A DNA stretch of 64,000 bases from Linum tenue (lineage: Eukaryota > Streptophyta > Magnoliopsida > Malpighiales > Linaceae), in contig CAMGYJ010000006.1 in the NCBI GenBank assembly GCA_946122785.1, positions 69,379,676 to 69,443,675 on the forward strand, read 5' to 3'. Each line of letters begins with the position of its first letter. Within the stretch, counting starts at the first letter, position 1. Shown here one piece after another: positions 1-11,632 of this stretch. The notes below the pieces were generated by a model. That model ran no database searches. It was given only the letters and a program-made list of their open reading frames with translations, and was not told the DNA's origin. The position numbers were made by a program, and so were the translations under genes.

Positions 1-376
1 CCCTCTCTCCCTCTGGCTTAGTCAATCAATGGCATGTTGATTCAAGAAACAAACGAATATAAGCCGTCTATACTATAGGTGTATTGGGCCGAACCCTATT
101 GGGCAAAGATGGGGCCTGATTTGTGTGGAAACTTGAAAAAGCTTAAAAAGGGAAACATAGCAAGGGCAAGATAAGGAAGAAGACCAACTTTGCTTTTGGA
201 ATTTGGGCAAAAGTGTTTGCCTCTGGATTCATGCAAACCCTATTTGCTGATCCACGTCAAATTTTCCATTGTTGTCGTGGAAGGCACTTGCTTGTGGTTG
301 TACTGTAGGGCCCTGCGTCCTTCTTACCCTTATATTACAATAATCAATAAAAAGTTAAGTGAAATATGAACAATAA
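1..376. other. Intergenic DNA left of the tRNA gene
   Basis: I see no open frame, repeat or element end in this stretch. It includes the immediate 5' flank of tRNA-Leu, with a short A/T-rich run of CAA-type trinucleotides just before the gene, which is common upstream of plant tRNA genes. Confidence 0.5.
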
Positions 377-460
377 GTCAGGATGGCCGAGTGGTCTAAG
401 GCGCCAGACTCAAGTTCTGGTCTTCGAGAGAGGGCGTGGGTTCAAATCCCACTTCTGACA
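377..460 (+). tRNA. tRNA-Leu (anticodon CAA)
   Basis: This is an 84-base cloverleaf including the discriminator A. The 7-bp acceptor stem pairs GTCAGGA with TTCTGAC. The A-box region reads TGGCCGAGTGGTCTAAGG and the anticodon arm CCAGA-CTCAAGT-TCTGG shows CAA. A long variable arm (class II, as expected for Leu) and the T-arm GTGGGTTCAAATCCCAC follow. No intron is present and CCA is not encoded, which fits a nuclear plant gene. A T-rich tract about 10 bases downstream (TTTATTTTTT) can act as the Pol III terminator. The 3' end of this gene is also the start of the tandem array described in the next entry. Confidence 0.96.
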
Positions 461-1066
461 AACTTTATTTTTTCCCCCCATGAATTTGTGATGTTAGAAC
501 CAAGGCCCAAAGGTCGGATGAATTTGTGCGAGGCCCGGCCCAATTAGTCGGGCTCCTCGTTTCCATTCGAGGGAAGATGTGACGTGGCAATTTGCTCACT
601 CGATTTTTCCCGAGTTTATCCAAGGATGACGCAAAATGCCATTACCGTGGGTTCAAATCCCACTTCTAACAAACTTTATTTTTTTCCCCATGAATTTGTG
701 ATGTTAGAACCAAGGCCCAAAGGTCGGATGAATTTGTGCGAGGCCCGGCCCAATTAGTCGGGCTCCTCGTTTCCATTCGAGGGAAGATGTGACGTGGCAA
801 TTTGCTCACTCGATTTTTCCCGAGTTTATCCAAGGATGACGCAAAATGCCATTACCGTGGGTTCAAATCCCACTTCTAACAAACTTTATTTTTTTCCCCA
901 TGAATTTGTGATGTTAGAACCAAGGCCCAAAGGTCGGATGAATTTGTGCGAGGCCCGGCCCAATTAGTCGGGCTCCTCGTTTCCATTCGAGGGAAGATGT
1001 GACGTGGCAATTTGCTCACTCGATTTTTCCCGAGTTTATCCAAGGATGACGCAAAATGCCATTACC
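436..1066 (+). repeat. Three tandem 210-bp repeats, each starting with the 3' tail of tRNA-Leu
   Basis: Three copies run head to tail, beginning at 436, 647 and 857 (periods 211 and 210). Each begins with the T-arm and acceptor 3' strand of the tRNA (GTGGGTTCAAATCCC then CACTTCTRACA) and ends with GCAAAATGCCATTACC. Copies 2 and 3 read TTCTAACA where the real gene reads TTCTGACA, and are otherwise almost identical to each other. Each unit therefore carries a Pol III B-box (GGTTCAAATCC) without an A-box. The near identity points to a recent amplification, or an assembly artefact at a repeat. Confidence 0.93.
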
Positions 1067-1286
1067 TAGCTAGTTATGGATTTGACATTTCCATGTCATT
1101 TTTGGACGACATTTCGTCTCTTCCTACGCATAGTAACTTAGTAAGTGATATTATCCATAACCTAATATTTTAACACTAAATTTTCAGGCCCACTAACGTA
1201 TAATGGTTAATAAAGAGTCATTAGGAAGTCCAATTAAAACTTCATTGCATTGCACCAACGGGGCAAAGAGCGTCTGTAATTGCCAC

Positions 1287-2324
1287 TAGGGGTGGCAGAT
1301 CGGTTTCCGGTTAGCGGCTAACCGGCGGGTTTAACCGCTAACCGCCGGTTAGTCACTAACCGAAAACCGGTCGGTATGAGTCTCGGTCGGTGTTCGGCAA
1401 GCCTGAAGGGTTCTCCGGTTAGCCGAGTAACCGAAGGCGGTTAACCGAGGTTAACCGGCCGACCGACCCACAACCGAAAAATGTAAAAAAAGAGGATGAA
1501 TAAATTGGTGGAAAGTAACCCGACCCACAACTTAAAAGTAAACCGACCCACAAAAACAACAATGGCTGCTTCCTCCCTTCACCACCGTTTCCTTCACGCC
1601 TCTTCCACCCTTCTCCTCCTCCTTTCCCTCTCCCCGCGACCATCCCTCGCCCAGCAACCATCCACAACTTCACCTCACCTCCACAGACACCCTGCCTCCT
1701 TTCCTTCTATTCCATTCCACCCTCACCTCCACAGACACCCTGCCTCCTCCGCTCCCCCTCCTGGTCCGCCGGCGGGAGACGGATCGCCGTCGCGACGACG
1801 GAGACGACAACGACGACGAAGAAGAACAACTTCGTCCGCCCTCTTCTGACTCCGAGCCGGGCATGCAAGAGGCAGCGGCGCATCTGGTACTGGCGGTGGA
1901 TCCAACGGCGACCTCCTCCTCCCCTGCGCCGCGCCCCGCCGCCGCGCCTCGCCGCCTCGCCGCCGCGCCGCCTGCAGATCTGTTTCCATGGAAAAAGAAG
2001 GTGAGAGAAAGAAGTTGAGAGAAGAAGAAGAAGAAGAAGGAAGGAGAGAGGAGAGATGTCTGGTGCAGAGGAGGAGAAGGCGATAGGAAGAGATAAGGTT
2101 CGATATTAGTGGAGCAGATTTTTTGGTTTCTTTTTTTTTTTTTAATGTATTTTTTTCGGTTGGTCGGCTAACCGATCAAAAAACCGGAACCGACCGGTCG
2201 GTTGACCGGCTAGCTGTGCCCTCTCTTCGGTCGGTGGTCGGCAGTCATAGAGTGTGGCTCGGTTTAACCGATAACCGGGTTTTCGGTTTTCGGTTAAACC
2301 GAAACTGACCGGCTGCCACCCCTA
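1287..2324. mobile_element. Non-autonomous hAT element carrying a GC-rich captured segment
   Basis: Ends are TAGGGGTGGCA at 1287 and TGCCACCCCTA at 2324, flanked by an exact 8-bp TSD ATTGCCAC (1279-1286 and 2325-2332), the hAT hallmark. Both subterminal zones are filled with GGTTA/TAACCG-type motifs, which are likely transposase binding sites. The 1.04-kb element encodes no transposase. Its centre (about 1560-2060) is GC- and CT-rich, unlike the ends, and looks like captured host DNA. Confidence 0.93.
1562..1849 (+). pseudogene. Captured open segment with signal-peptide-like start, inside the hAT
   Basis: Reading from the ATG at 1562 gives about 95 residues. It starts with MAASSLHHRF, followed by a leucine core (TLLLLLSL) and an Ala-Gln cleavage-like site (SLAQQ), then low-complexity Pro/Ser/His and a basic Arg run. 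A 26-bp segment is directly duplicated at about 1674 and 1725, giving the LHRHPAS repeat. On the opposite strand a CT-rich leader precedes an ATG near 1989, so either strand could be the original sense. I recognise no family. It may be a fragment of a host first exon captured by the element, and I doubt it makes a protein. Confidence 0.35.
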
Positions 2325-2725
2325 ATTGCCACCCATGTCGTATTACTATCAATATAATACCAACAAGTCGACTTAGATGAAAAGTTCACGCACTAGCTAG
2401 CTAGTATATTAGTATTACTCCTGCATAAAGTTACTTGGAATAAGAAGGATGAAGCAAATAGTCGCCTGCCGCCAATTTAACTTTACTTTTCTATTGTGGA
2501 TAAATTCTTATATCCAAAAAATTCTTATATCATGTTTCAAGAATCAATACGAAAAAGTAGACCAGGCAATTGTTAGTAAATGAATTAAGATATATTCTTA
2601 TTAAAGTTTCTCTCAACAAATCAATTATTGTGTTCTAAATCGACAACAACGCTATCCATTAAGCACATGTTATTCATATATGTATGAACTTCAAACCCAT
2701 ATATGAATATACTTTCGTTTGAAAG
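2325..2725. other. Intergenic, no gene seen
   Basis: AT-rich sequence with no open frame of note. The last part (about 2688-2725) is similar to sequence next to a related TRIM relic at 21.4 kb, so the relic family may extend slightly beyond the LTR I marked. Confidence 0.4.
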
Positions 2726-3042
2726 TGCTAGTAAACGGTATATGAACTACGATTGAACCTCTCCCAACAACTCGGGGTATTGGGATCAACTGTATCTTGA
2801 CATGGACACATGGTATCAGAACCTTCTGTAATCGAGAGGTCTCCTGTTCGAATCTTGGATGACCCCCTATCTGTCATCCGTTTCTGTTTCTGTTAAGCAC
2901 ATGGTGTCCGGACCTGTGCCTATGCAAATTCCAAGCCTATATGAGTGGCTAGAGTTTGAGGGTGTGTGTTAGTAAACGGTATATGAACCACAATTGAAGC
3001 TCTTCCAAAGCTCAAATTATTAGGATCAACTGATTCGTGACA
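2726..3042 (+). mobile_element. TRIM (miniature LTR retrotransposon) with 76-77 bp LTRs
   Basis: Two direct repeats starting TGTTAGTAAACGG / TGCTAGTAAACGG and ending TTGACA or GTGACA lie at 2726-2802 and 2967-3042. Just after the first is a primer binding site TGGTATCAGAACC (2811-2823), complementary to the initiator tRNA-Met 3' end. A purine-rich stretch (GAGTTTGAGGG) precedes the second. The internal region is only about 165 bp with no coding capacity. Flanks do not show a clean 5-bp TSD, so this is an old copy. Confidence 0.8.
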
Positions 3043-6000
3043 GAATCTAAATATGGTTTTCTTACTTCATAATCTTTGCGTATAATATCACCCATATTTC
3101 AGCTACAACAACAGATTAACCAAAGCATCTCACTGTGTCTTTGGCAATGGCCGGCGCGCATGTTATCTGTCGTGTAAAGTTGGCGGTTGGATAAATGTTG
3201 ATGTTAATTAAGATGACCCATGCATGTGATGTGAGTCATATAATTTGTTTATTCCATACTTCCTTTTTCTTTCTCGCAGCATATTCCCAGTTTTGTACTA
3301 ACACCAACAATACGGCTTATCTAATCTCCCTTTTCCCACCTTCTTTGTAAAGAAAGCTTTTCTTCGTCATATTAACACAATCAACAACCAGGAACCATAT
3401 AGCTTATCTATCCTATATATCCATAGCACATATACTATTACACCTTTCCAAATACATTCCACGCGGCCACATGCACCTAAACCCTATTCTACTGGCCGTC
3501 CCCGTGAGTATGCATAACTAGAAATTTCATATTCGATTACATAATTAAGCTACACTATATTTTCCGTTACATTAACTCCTTAGTCATTGGAATATGATGA
3601 ATTGGTTGTTGATATCTGAGGGGATGTTGGAACATTGAATATATATATGGCCGAAAATTCTTATGTTTGGATTTCAAAAACTGATGATTTAAGTACTAAG
3701 GATATGATCAATTATGTTATGGCATAAAATGGGATAGTGTGGACTTTGTCGGCTTATCTTTGTAGGGTTGTCAAGAATGATATTGTCGTGTAACTCGTGA
3801 GAGTCAAATTTTTATTCCGCTAATACATATATCTTTCAATGAATACACATACAATATAATATTTAAAATTACATGACACTCTTGAATATTCTACCTGAAT
3901 CCGGATCCCTCAATGAAACTATGTTCAAAACTAGTTCGTCCACAATTATCCTATAAATTAGGAAATGCAAGAATAAAATTTTATACCATTTATTTTTAAA
4001 AACAAAAAAGCATCTAGTCATCAATCTTTCTTTTGTCAACAAATAAAGCCGTTGTTGTTGACATGCATCTTACCATATAACTAACTAGCTTAGTCATCAA
4101 AGCACATTAGAAGAAGCTAGCCCAATGGAAAAGCTTCCACGCATTGACATTTTCAGGTGTTCAGTCAAGCTATATGATCTATCAACCCTAATTCCTGCCA
4201 TAACGAAATTGGTGTATACCAATTACCAACCAAACACTCCCCTCTCTGTAGAATATGGGTGAACTTTAAGTAAAGCCGATTTGTGGGGACAATGACTGGA
4301 TTATAGTCGATTAATTACAACTAACAATCCCTCGTGTCGGCACATGCATGCATGTTGATGTTGGCATGTTGCCCTAGGGGCCGTTTGGATGGATAAGAGG
4401 GCTGTCGGATTTGATGTGATGTAAATGGACTTATAACAAACCAGGCCCACTTTGACAAAGCTGGACCTAAAGCTTTTCTTCTGCTATTCATCATCGATCA
4501 AATTGGCTTAAAAAGGCTAAAAGCCCAAAAAGCAGGGTGAGACTGCTGACGTCTAAAGCGAGGAAAAGGCAGGCAAAAGGAAGATTTCCCGGGTTTTTAT
4601 GACGTCCCCAAAAGTTGTGTTATGTGTATGTTATTGTTGGGGGAGGCTTTTGAAGTCAGCTTGTGTTGCGTCGATTCCATATGGGTATGTTTGCAGAATA
4701 GTGTGGCAGGAAATCTAGCTATGATCTATGTATCTTCTAGGCTAAGCTTCTTTCTCAATATACTAGAGAGCTTTCCTGGGAACTCCTAACCAACGGAAGA
4801 TCGTTTCAGGGGTTGTTTGCCGATTGAATTTGGGTGATGCATTTGTAACCCAATTTCAAGTAAGATGGATTTAGATATCCAAAAATTATAAATGCCACGA
4901 ATTTATGAATATCGTATTTTACTAGGGAATTGGTTGAGGGCTAGAACATTTTGGTGCAAAATGATATTAGTTTGTTATCAAATCAACTATAAACAAACAA
5001 TGTACTCTTTCAATCCTATAATGCAATAAATTTATCAAAATTTGAAGATTTTCAAAACTCAAAATCCTCGTGTTTATTCCAACATGCAAACCATCGTTAG
5101 TGCAAGAAAAATAAAAAACATTTTTTCACAATAAGTTATTAGAGCACGCTAAATTATGTAATATTTTTTCATATACTTAAAATTTTGCACATATCAAATA
5201 AATCTCGTGCATATATTTTTATCTGCATTCAATTATCATATTTTATCTGACTCATATTACAGTCAAGTAAACCATTTTCTGAGTCCAAGTAGTTATTGTT
5301 AATTGGAAGATGTTGAGTTCGGATCTACTCCATTCTTTTTTGTTAATAATAAACAACGTGAAAGTGGGCCAATAAACATGATTGAATGAAATGAAACGGA
5401 GACGAAAATAATTAGACCCGTCAAATATACATCACTTCACAGTTCACACTTACTAAACACAACAATTTAGTGGGGGAAATGTAGGCTATCTCCCTATCAA
5501 TTTAGTCTAATTTAAAATTTAATTCAATGAGTACCTAATTGTTGACTTACTGAGCACAAATAGGCCCATGGTACATTTCGTCGACAAGGAGCACAAAGGC
5601 CCAATTCCTTACGGTATGGGCCTGTTAAAAGGCCCCACGCTCATTGTATAGCTAGCTGTTCGTGGCATAGGGCCCAATGCCAGTAATCGTTCTTCCCTTC
5701 TCCAAAAAGTCAATTTGATTTACTCAGAGAAGTGGCGGTCCGAATCTTATCTGAACTGCAAGAATAACTGACTATGCCGTGCCACACAAGATTTTGCTAC
5801 GGTGACTCGCTGTAACTTAGCGAGAATAGTTGGCCACTTTCGAAAAATTATTTCTCATGTTTAATGTTCATGATGATTTTAGGAACAGAATAACTATTTT
5901 TCATACGAAATGATTAAAGTTCATTCTAAAAATTATTAATTATCATCTACTTAATTTACTGAATTGTCCATTTTGAATTTCAAAATCAAACACAAAACAA

Positions 6001-6054
6001 ACAACCCCTCCCCTTCCATAAATCTAAAAAAATATATAAACCAAAATCCAACAA
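3043..6054. other. 3-kb gene-free intergenic stretch
   Basis: No open frame longer than noise and no element that I can close at both ends. At about 4375-4395 there is a single GGGGCCGTTTGGATGG, the kind of end found on Tourist/Harbinger MITEs. At 4808 a similar GGGGTTGTTTG occurs. I could not find convincing partners, so these are recorded only as possible one-ended relics. Confidence 0.4.
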
Positions 6055-6154
6055 ATTATTTTATGGACCAAACCATAAATTGTAGCAAAAAAAAAAAAAA
6101 ATTATTGATATAAACCGAAAAATTCCAAAAAAAAAAACACCAAAAAACTCTCAA

Positions 6155-6300
6155 CCGAAGCCAATTTTCGGATGTACCATGGACCAACTGAAAATCACCT
6201 TCGGTTGCACCATGGTTCAACTGAAGATAGTTTTCGATTGATCCATTGTACAACCGAAGCTGATTTTTTGTTGGTCCATGGTACAACCGAAAATTGGATT
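6155..6300. repeat. 33-bp minisatellite with inverted halves (about 4.5 copies)
   Basis: Units alternate ACCATGG-type and CAACTGAAG/CTTCGGTTG-type motifs every 33 bp. Because the period is a multiple of three and each unit is partly self-complementary, both strands stay open and read an 11-residue repeat (plus: HHGSTEDSFRL, IHCTTEADFLL; minus: RLYHGPTKNQL). The same design, at different period and sequence, forms the MULE TIRs at 55.6 and 61 kb. It may therefore be a relic of a transposon end rather than coding DNA. Confidence 0.75.
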
Positions 6301-6415
6301 CGGGAGAGGGGTTTTGAGGTTTTATTTTTATTTTTACCTCGTTGGAGTCGCTACTCATGATTTGGACGTATTCTCGACGATTACGACTCAAGAATGTCGA
6401 CGATGAATTCGAGAG

Positions 6416-7106
6416 TAGGAATGGCAATGGGTCGGGTTGGGTCGGGTTTTGCCAAACCCAAACCCATGGGTTTATCCGTGAAAAAAATCCGGGGTAAAAC
6501 CCACTGGGTTTGAAAAACTCAAACCCAACCCAACCCGCTGGGTATCCGCGGGTTCATGGGTACCCACGGGTTTTTGTCGTAAAAAATTTACAATAACAAG
6601 TTCCTATCAAAATTAAAGTCAAATATCAATCTCTCAATAATATTATCCATATATAAAACACCATTATAGAAAATTTAAGCAAATCACAACTTAACTATAC
6701 AAATTGTTCAACACCAATCTAGAAAACTCAAGAAAATTGAAGTCAATCACAAATTATCCATAAATACATGATTAATTGAAAACTTCTTCATTTCAATTAA
6801 GTTAACGCACTCTCCACTCGATAATATCAACTTCATTCTAAACAATTAGAAAGAAAAAATTAGACATGTCTCCACAAACATAAATAAGATTAGTTGTTTA
6901 GAATATTATATATACCGAGAAAATTAATTATATGAGTGTGGGCGGGTACCCATGGGTCGGGTTTACCCAAACCCAACCCAACCCGGTGAATAGTGAACGG
7001 GTTTAAACCCAAACCCGGCCCAAAACCCGTCAACACGGATTTTACCAGCGTTAACCGGATTGAATCGGGTGGGTATCCGTGGGTTCGGGTTTTGTTGCCA
7101 TCCCTA
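6416..7106. mobile_element. Non-autonomous hAT element, 691 bp
   Basis: Ends are TAGGAATGGCAA at 6416 and TTGCCATCCCTA at 7106, one mismatch apart as inverted repeats, with an exact 8-bp TSD TTCGAGAG (6408-6415 and 7107-7114). Subterminal regions are rich in GGGTT/AACCC motifs (GGGTCGGGTT). The middle is AT-rich and non-coding. It shares end sequence with the elements at 1287, 13830 and 18766. Confidence 0.93.
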
Positions 7107-7271
7107 TTCGAGAGTGTGGGAGATTGAGTGTTTTCGTTTTTTTTTTTTTAAATCAAAGTGATGTTTGTTTACTAAAAAATGTAAAGATACCAAAAAATTA
7201 CAAATGTGACTTTGTTGATTTTTAGGACTATGATTAGTAATTTTAAAGAGGACCTTTATCAACTCTTTTTC

Positions 7272-7379
7272 ATATACCCGAAATTCACTAATGACCTGGA
7301 AAAGGAAGATTATCTGCTCCATTACATATACCCGAAATTCACTAATGACCTGGAAAAGGAAGATTATCTGCTCCATTAC
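7272..7379 (+). repeat. Exact 54-bp tandem duplication in an open frame
   Basis: Two identical 54-bp copies (7272-7325 and 7326-7379) start ATATACCCGAAATTC. 54 is a multiple of three, so the plus-strand frame 7206-7496 remains open and repeats an 18-residue block beginning IYPKFTNDLE. No domain is recognisable in the 96-residue frame. Identity of the copies says the event is recent. Confidence 0.85.
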
Positions 7380-9739
7380 AGCAAAGTACCATTCTTCTGT
7401 TCCTCACTTGGACTAGAAAGTGTTATAATTCAATGTACTACAGAACTGTGGCAGATGTGCCTTTTTCTTTTCTTATCTGGATTTGATTGGATTTAGAATA
7501 ACTATGGACTATGGTTGGTTGGTGTATCTTAATTGCTTTTCTTTTATCCATTTGATAAGCAGTTAAGCACAGTACTGTTCCATTTTATCTTCTCCTTTGA
7601 TTACTTTTGATATAGCTACCAGTCTAACACCGTAATGTAAAGCCTTCAAAGTTGCCATTGCGGATAACGAGAACTTTTACAAGATCATGTTCAGTTGCTT
7701 AATAAACACATCACTTGATCAACTTGCAAATTGCAAAGGTGAACGGATGATGTTGGAGAGAAAGTTTACCAAGCCCGTTAAAAATTGTATAAAAGTGATT
7801 TTATCATGTAGTAGGCTGAATTTTTAAGAGTCATAGACCTATATAAGCTCCAAAAATATGGCTAAACAATTACAATTTAGTTGCCCTTGATATCGTTATG
7901 TTTATTTCAATACATGTAACTTATTTAACGACTTGAACAATGGAGTGTCGATCAAATATCATCTCCTTTTTCTTATTTAACTATCATGTCTTGCTAAATT
8001 CACAAAATGTATATTACAGTCTAGGAACCAGAGTGACCTTAAATATCCATTTATTGTTTAGATCCTTTGAAAACTAAACAAAAACAAGATTATGAGTAAA
8101 TGAAATAAAGTTATTTTGTTCATTGTATTGTCTCTAAATATTATTCATTGTTTTCAGAGTCAGTGAATACGCACGCAACTTCGAATACGATTAACAAACT
8201 GATTTTTCTTTGGAAATATTTTATTATTTGGGTTTGGGTTCTGGGTCTGATCTGTAACCGTTTTCTTTGTCAGATTGGATTAGGTTTAGTGAACCACATC
8301 GTGTTAGTGAAAACTGGCTCTGCTCGATATAGTGAAACTGGCTCTCTCTCGCCCGTGGACTAGCGTGTCGTATTTTCGATTCTCGCTTTCGTATTCTTTC
8401 TTTCTCGATTCCGACGATTTACCGACCATCGCGTATATAACAATCATGAATACAAAAAATTCATTGTTTATTAATGTCATGGAAATGTAGGAAAGAGCAA
8501 GTGACTATCCATTGTAGCACTAGGAAAGGTGATAATAAAGCAATTAAATAATTAAGTGAAAAAAGTTTGAGGCAAGCAATACATTGCATGCCTTTCATTC
8601 TTCATTTTTTTTTTTTTTTTTTTTGTGTTATATGTTAGGTGAAGGATTTTCATGAATGGATTAGAATCCCTTGCCGAGTCACATGTGTTTCAGCATATTG
8701 ATGGAAAAAACTCAAAAAAGAAGCATGTTTTTTCAGTTGTATTGTGTGTTAATAAAATATACACCTACATCAAGTAGCAAATATCATAAGCTTGTAACAT
8801 GCTGTTATCATAAAAGTGTTGTAATATTCAGATGTTGGATAGAGACATGATCGATAGTTTTCAAAATACATGACTATGATTGTTAACAGAGTTGGAGACT
8901 GATTTTGGGTGAAAAAAAATAATAAACAAACTTATTATCTTTCTCTTTAAATTTTTGTATTTACACCCAAATGTTAATCAGCCATATTATCGATCAACCT
9001 GGTTTTCGAATCCCATTAACTCGAGCTCGATACCTGCATCTGGAATGGCTGTTTCACTACAAAAATCATCAAAAATACATAATTGACCAGACAAAACTAC
9101 AACCACGATATAAGAAAAAGTGGCATCTTAATTCCCAACTTGTAATCTTCTCCCCCTAAGCTTGCTGTGCTAGTGTTGGGGATGTGCAATCCTAAAGCCA
9201 TCCGGCTTGAGCTCCTGCAATGCAAGTCCTGCTGAATTTTGAGTCCGAACTCAAGAAGTGAATAATTAATTAGTGTTCAATCTCGATCAATTATTGATGA
9301 ATATCTAATCTGGCCGCTCGATCAATTTGGTAAACTGACCCAAACAATTTGTTTTCGATAGAACAGGGCCTTAATTGGATACCCACATTGAAAGAGAGCT
9401 AGTTAGGTTAGTATATGCTATTATATATGGGTTAGTGGAACCCCCTTTCTTGACCAAATTCTTGTCCATATATGTATATACTCAACTCCATTGTTTCACG
9501 ATAACGCAAGAAATTAGGAACAGAACAGAACCCCCACCAATCCAAGCCCTGATTGGCTCCTGCACCAAGCCATTCCCATTTGGCCAGCGCCTTTAATGCG
9601 TGCTCTCAAAGAGTTTGGATCCCATCAATTTAACTAATCCCCTCCAACACTAACGTCCTTGATTTGATGATTTCATATAATTTATGTTCTAGTTCATCGT
9701 TTTTGGGTAACTGTGAGATGTTGCGAAAACCCTACACGA
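7380..9739. other. 2.4-kb gene-free stretch with an LTR-like fragment
   Basis: Mostly AT-rich intergenic DNA. Around 8275-8440 lies a fragment with the phrase TAGTGAAACTGGCTCT...CGCCCGTGGACTA. The same phrase recurs near 33325-33360 and is typical of the 3' end of plant copia LTRs, so I regard it as a retrotransposon relic. A poly-T run sits at about 8607-8623. The remaining open frames are short and without domains. Confidence 0.45.
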
Positions 9740-10420
9740 CTATGCTTATAGTGTTGTTGTTTGAGCTCGGGCGACTGAGCGTCACTCGGGTCCAAGGGGT
9801 TTGGGGCGTCAGCCATGACTTTGAGTGGGTAGGCGCCCCGCATCATCAGAAGTAGGAAAAGAGAAGAAGTATATAGAGAGAGAAAGTAGAGAGAAGTTAG
9901 AGTAAGAGTAGATAGATTACCATTTATGAGGAGAGAACTCCTATTTATACACATTTGAGGGTTATGTGATGGTCTAGGCGCCTGCCAAGCCATAAATGCT
10001 GTGGTCGGGCGCCTCAGACTTTCTGACACTGTACATTGTACTTTTGGCAGGGGGTGTCCCCCTGCCCCTAGTCCTTGCTGATGTAAGGTGTCTGGACTTG
10101 TCTCTTGTCTCTTGGCCTTGTCTTTTCCCTCTTGTCTTCTTTTCTTCTTTATGCCATTAACTAGTATCTTGTCTTGGGGATTACTAATGTACCCTATCAA
10201 TTGCCCCTTTTGGCGATGGCGCAAGTATTGTGGTATCATCAAACAAGCATGTCCTTTCAGGAGGAAGAAAGAAACAAGAGATAAGAAATAAAAAATAATA
10301 GATAAAAAATAAGTAAAAATAAGAGAAAAATAAATAAGACAAAATGCCCCTGAAAAAATAAAAAGAAATCATAACGATGTTAGCCTAGGTGGGGGATGTC
10401 ACGGTATGAGAAGCTAGGGG
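9740..10420 (+). mobile_element. LTR-like 5' flank of the truncated gypsy-type retroelement (boundaries unresolved)
   Basis: The sequence after about 9740 switches to GGCGC-rich composition that matches the downstream leader, contains a TATA-like CTATTTATACACA at about 9945 and ends near CCTATCA (about 10199). I could not find a second copy of this block, because the element is cut off at 13396. LTR identity is therefore inferred from position and composition only. Confidence 0.4.
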
Positions 10421-10940
10421 GAGAGCAAAGATGCTACCCCAAATAGACTACTTATTGCGTTTTTGGGCCAAGCCCAGTATGGGGGTGGGACTGGCGACTT
10501 GGAGAGGGGGATGGGGGAATGGATTGGGCTTTGGGCTACCTTCTTTGGAAATCGTGCGCCTCTCTCCACCCACCCTATATAAGCGTTCCTTCCCTTTCAT
10601 TTTCCTCCTCTCCTCCACTTTTCTCCACTTCCGCCGCTCTCCTCTCTCCCTCCTTCCGGCGCCTTTGTTCTTCTTCTTCGGCGGCGGGCCCCACCCTTTC
10701 TGTGCCTCGGGTAAGTCTCTCCTCCCGGCGCCTTCGTTTTCCCTCTTCGACAGCAGGCGCCGCCCCTTTCCGTTTTTCGATTTAGAGGCGCCGCTCTCCC
10801 TACTTTCGCCCGGCGCTTTTACCTCATTACTAACCCTTCTTTTTGCAGGCATTGATCTCGTCTCCGCGGCGCCTCTCTACGCTTCGGCTCTTAGCCTGGG
10901 CGCGATTCCACCGGAAAAAAAAGTAGGCGCCCCTCCATTT

Positions 10941-11632
10941 TCTTTCAAGGCGCCCCTGCTCTTCCACATCTCGATAATTACTCTCATCTCCTCTTCAGGC
11001 ATTGATCTTGTCTCCGTGGCGCCTTTGTTCCTCTGCTTTGCTTCCTTTATTTGCAGGCGCTCTTTTGTTGCTCTTTGCTGGACGCCGCTCTTCCTTCTCT
11101 CGTCGGGAGCTCTTAAGAGGTAACGGATCTGATTTGGCTGCTCCCTTCCAATTGGGGGCGCCTCCTTCCTTACTTTTCGCTAGGCGCCTTTGCTTCTTGT
11201 TAATTGTAAGCGCCACCCCCCCCCCCCTTCGTTATTGCTAGCCCCCTTTTTTTTCTTAATTGGAGGCGCCGCCTCCTTTTCCTTTCAAGGTGCCCCTGCT
11301 CTTCCACGTCTCGCTAATTACTCTCATCTCCTCTTCAGGCATCGATCTTGTCTCCGCGGCGCCTTTGTTCCTCTGCTTTGCTTCCTTTCTTTGCAGGCGC
11401 TCTGTTGTTGCTATTTGCTGGACGCCGCTCTTCCTTCTCTCGTCGGGAGCTCTTAAGAGGTAACGGATCTGATTTGGCTGCCCCCTTCCAACTTCCTTCC
11501 TTACTTTTTGCTAGGCGCCTTTGCTTCTTGTTAATTGTAAGCGCCACCCCTCGTTATTGATAGGCGCCACCCTCCCTTTGTTATTGCTAGCCCCCTTTTT
11601 TTCTTAATTGGAGGCGCCGCCTTCCAGTTTTC
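10941..11632 (+). repeat. Tandem duplication of about 340 bp in the retroelement leader
   Basis: Two copies start at TTTCAAGG(C/T)GCCCCTGCTCTTCC (10943 and 11283) and end at GGAGGCGCCGCC (about 11270 and 11622). They share the segments CTCTTCAGGCAT, GGACGCCGCTCTTCC and CTCTTAAGAGG. The region is GC- and CT-rich with many GGCGCC/GGCGCT motifs. A TATATAAG box at about 10573 suggests transcription starts just upstream, making this a long untranslated leader. Confidence 0.85.

Noticed and set aside
4375..5110. Possible Tourist-type MITE with GGGGCCGTTTGGAT or GGGGTTGTTTG ends
   Set aside because: I could not find a matching opposite end or TSD for either one, so only noted as one-ended relics.
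10431..11123. 230-residue plus-strand frame rich in Leu/Phe/Ser/Pro, with antisense companion frames
   Set aside because: It lies in the CT-rich, tandemly repeated leader of the retroelement. Composition alone keeps it open and no family is recognisable.
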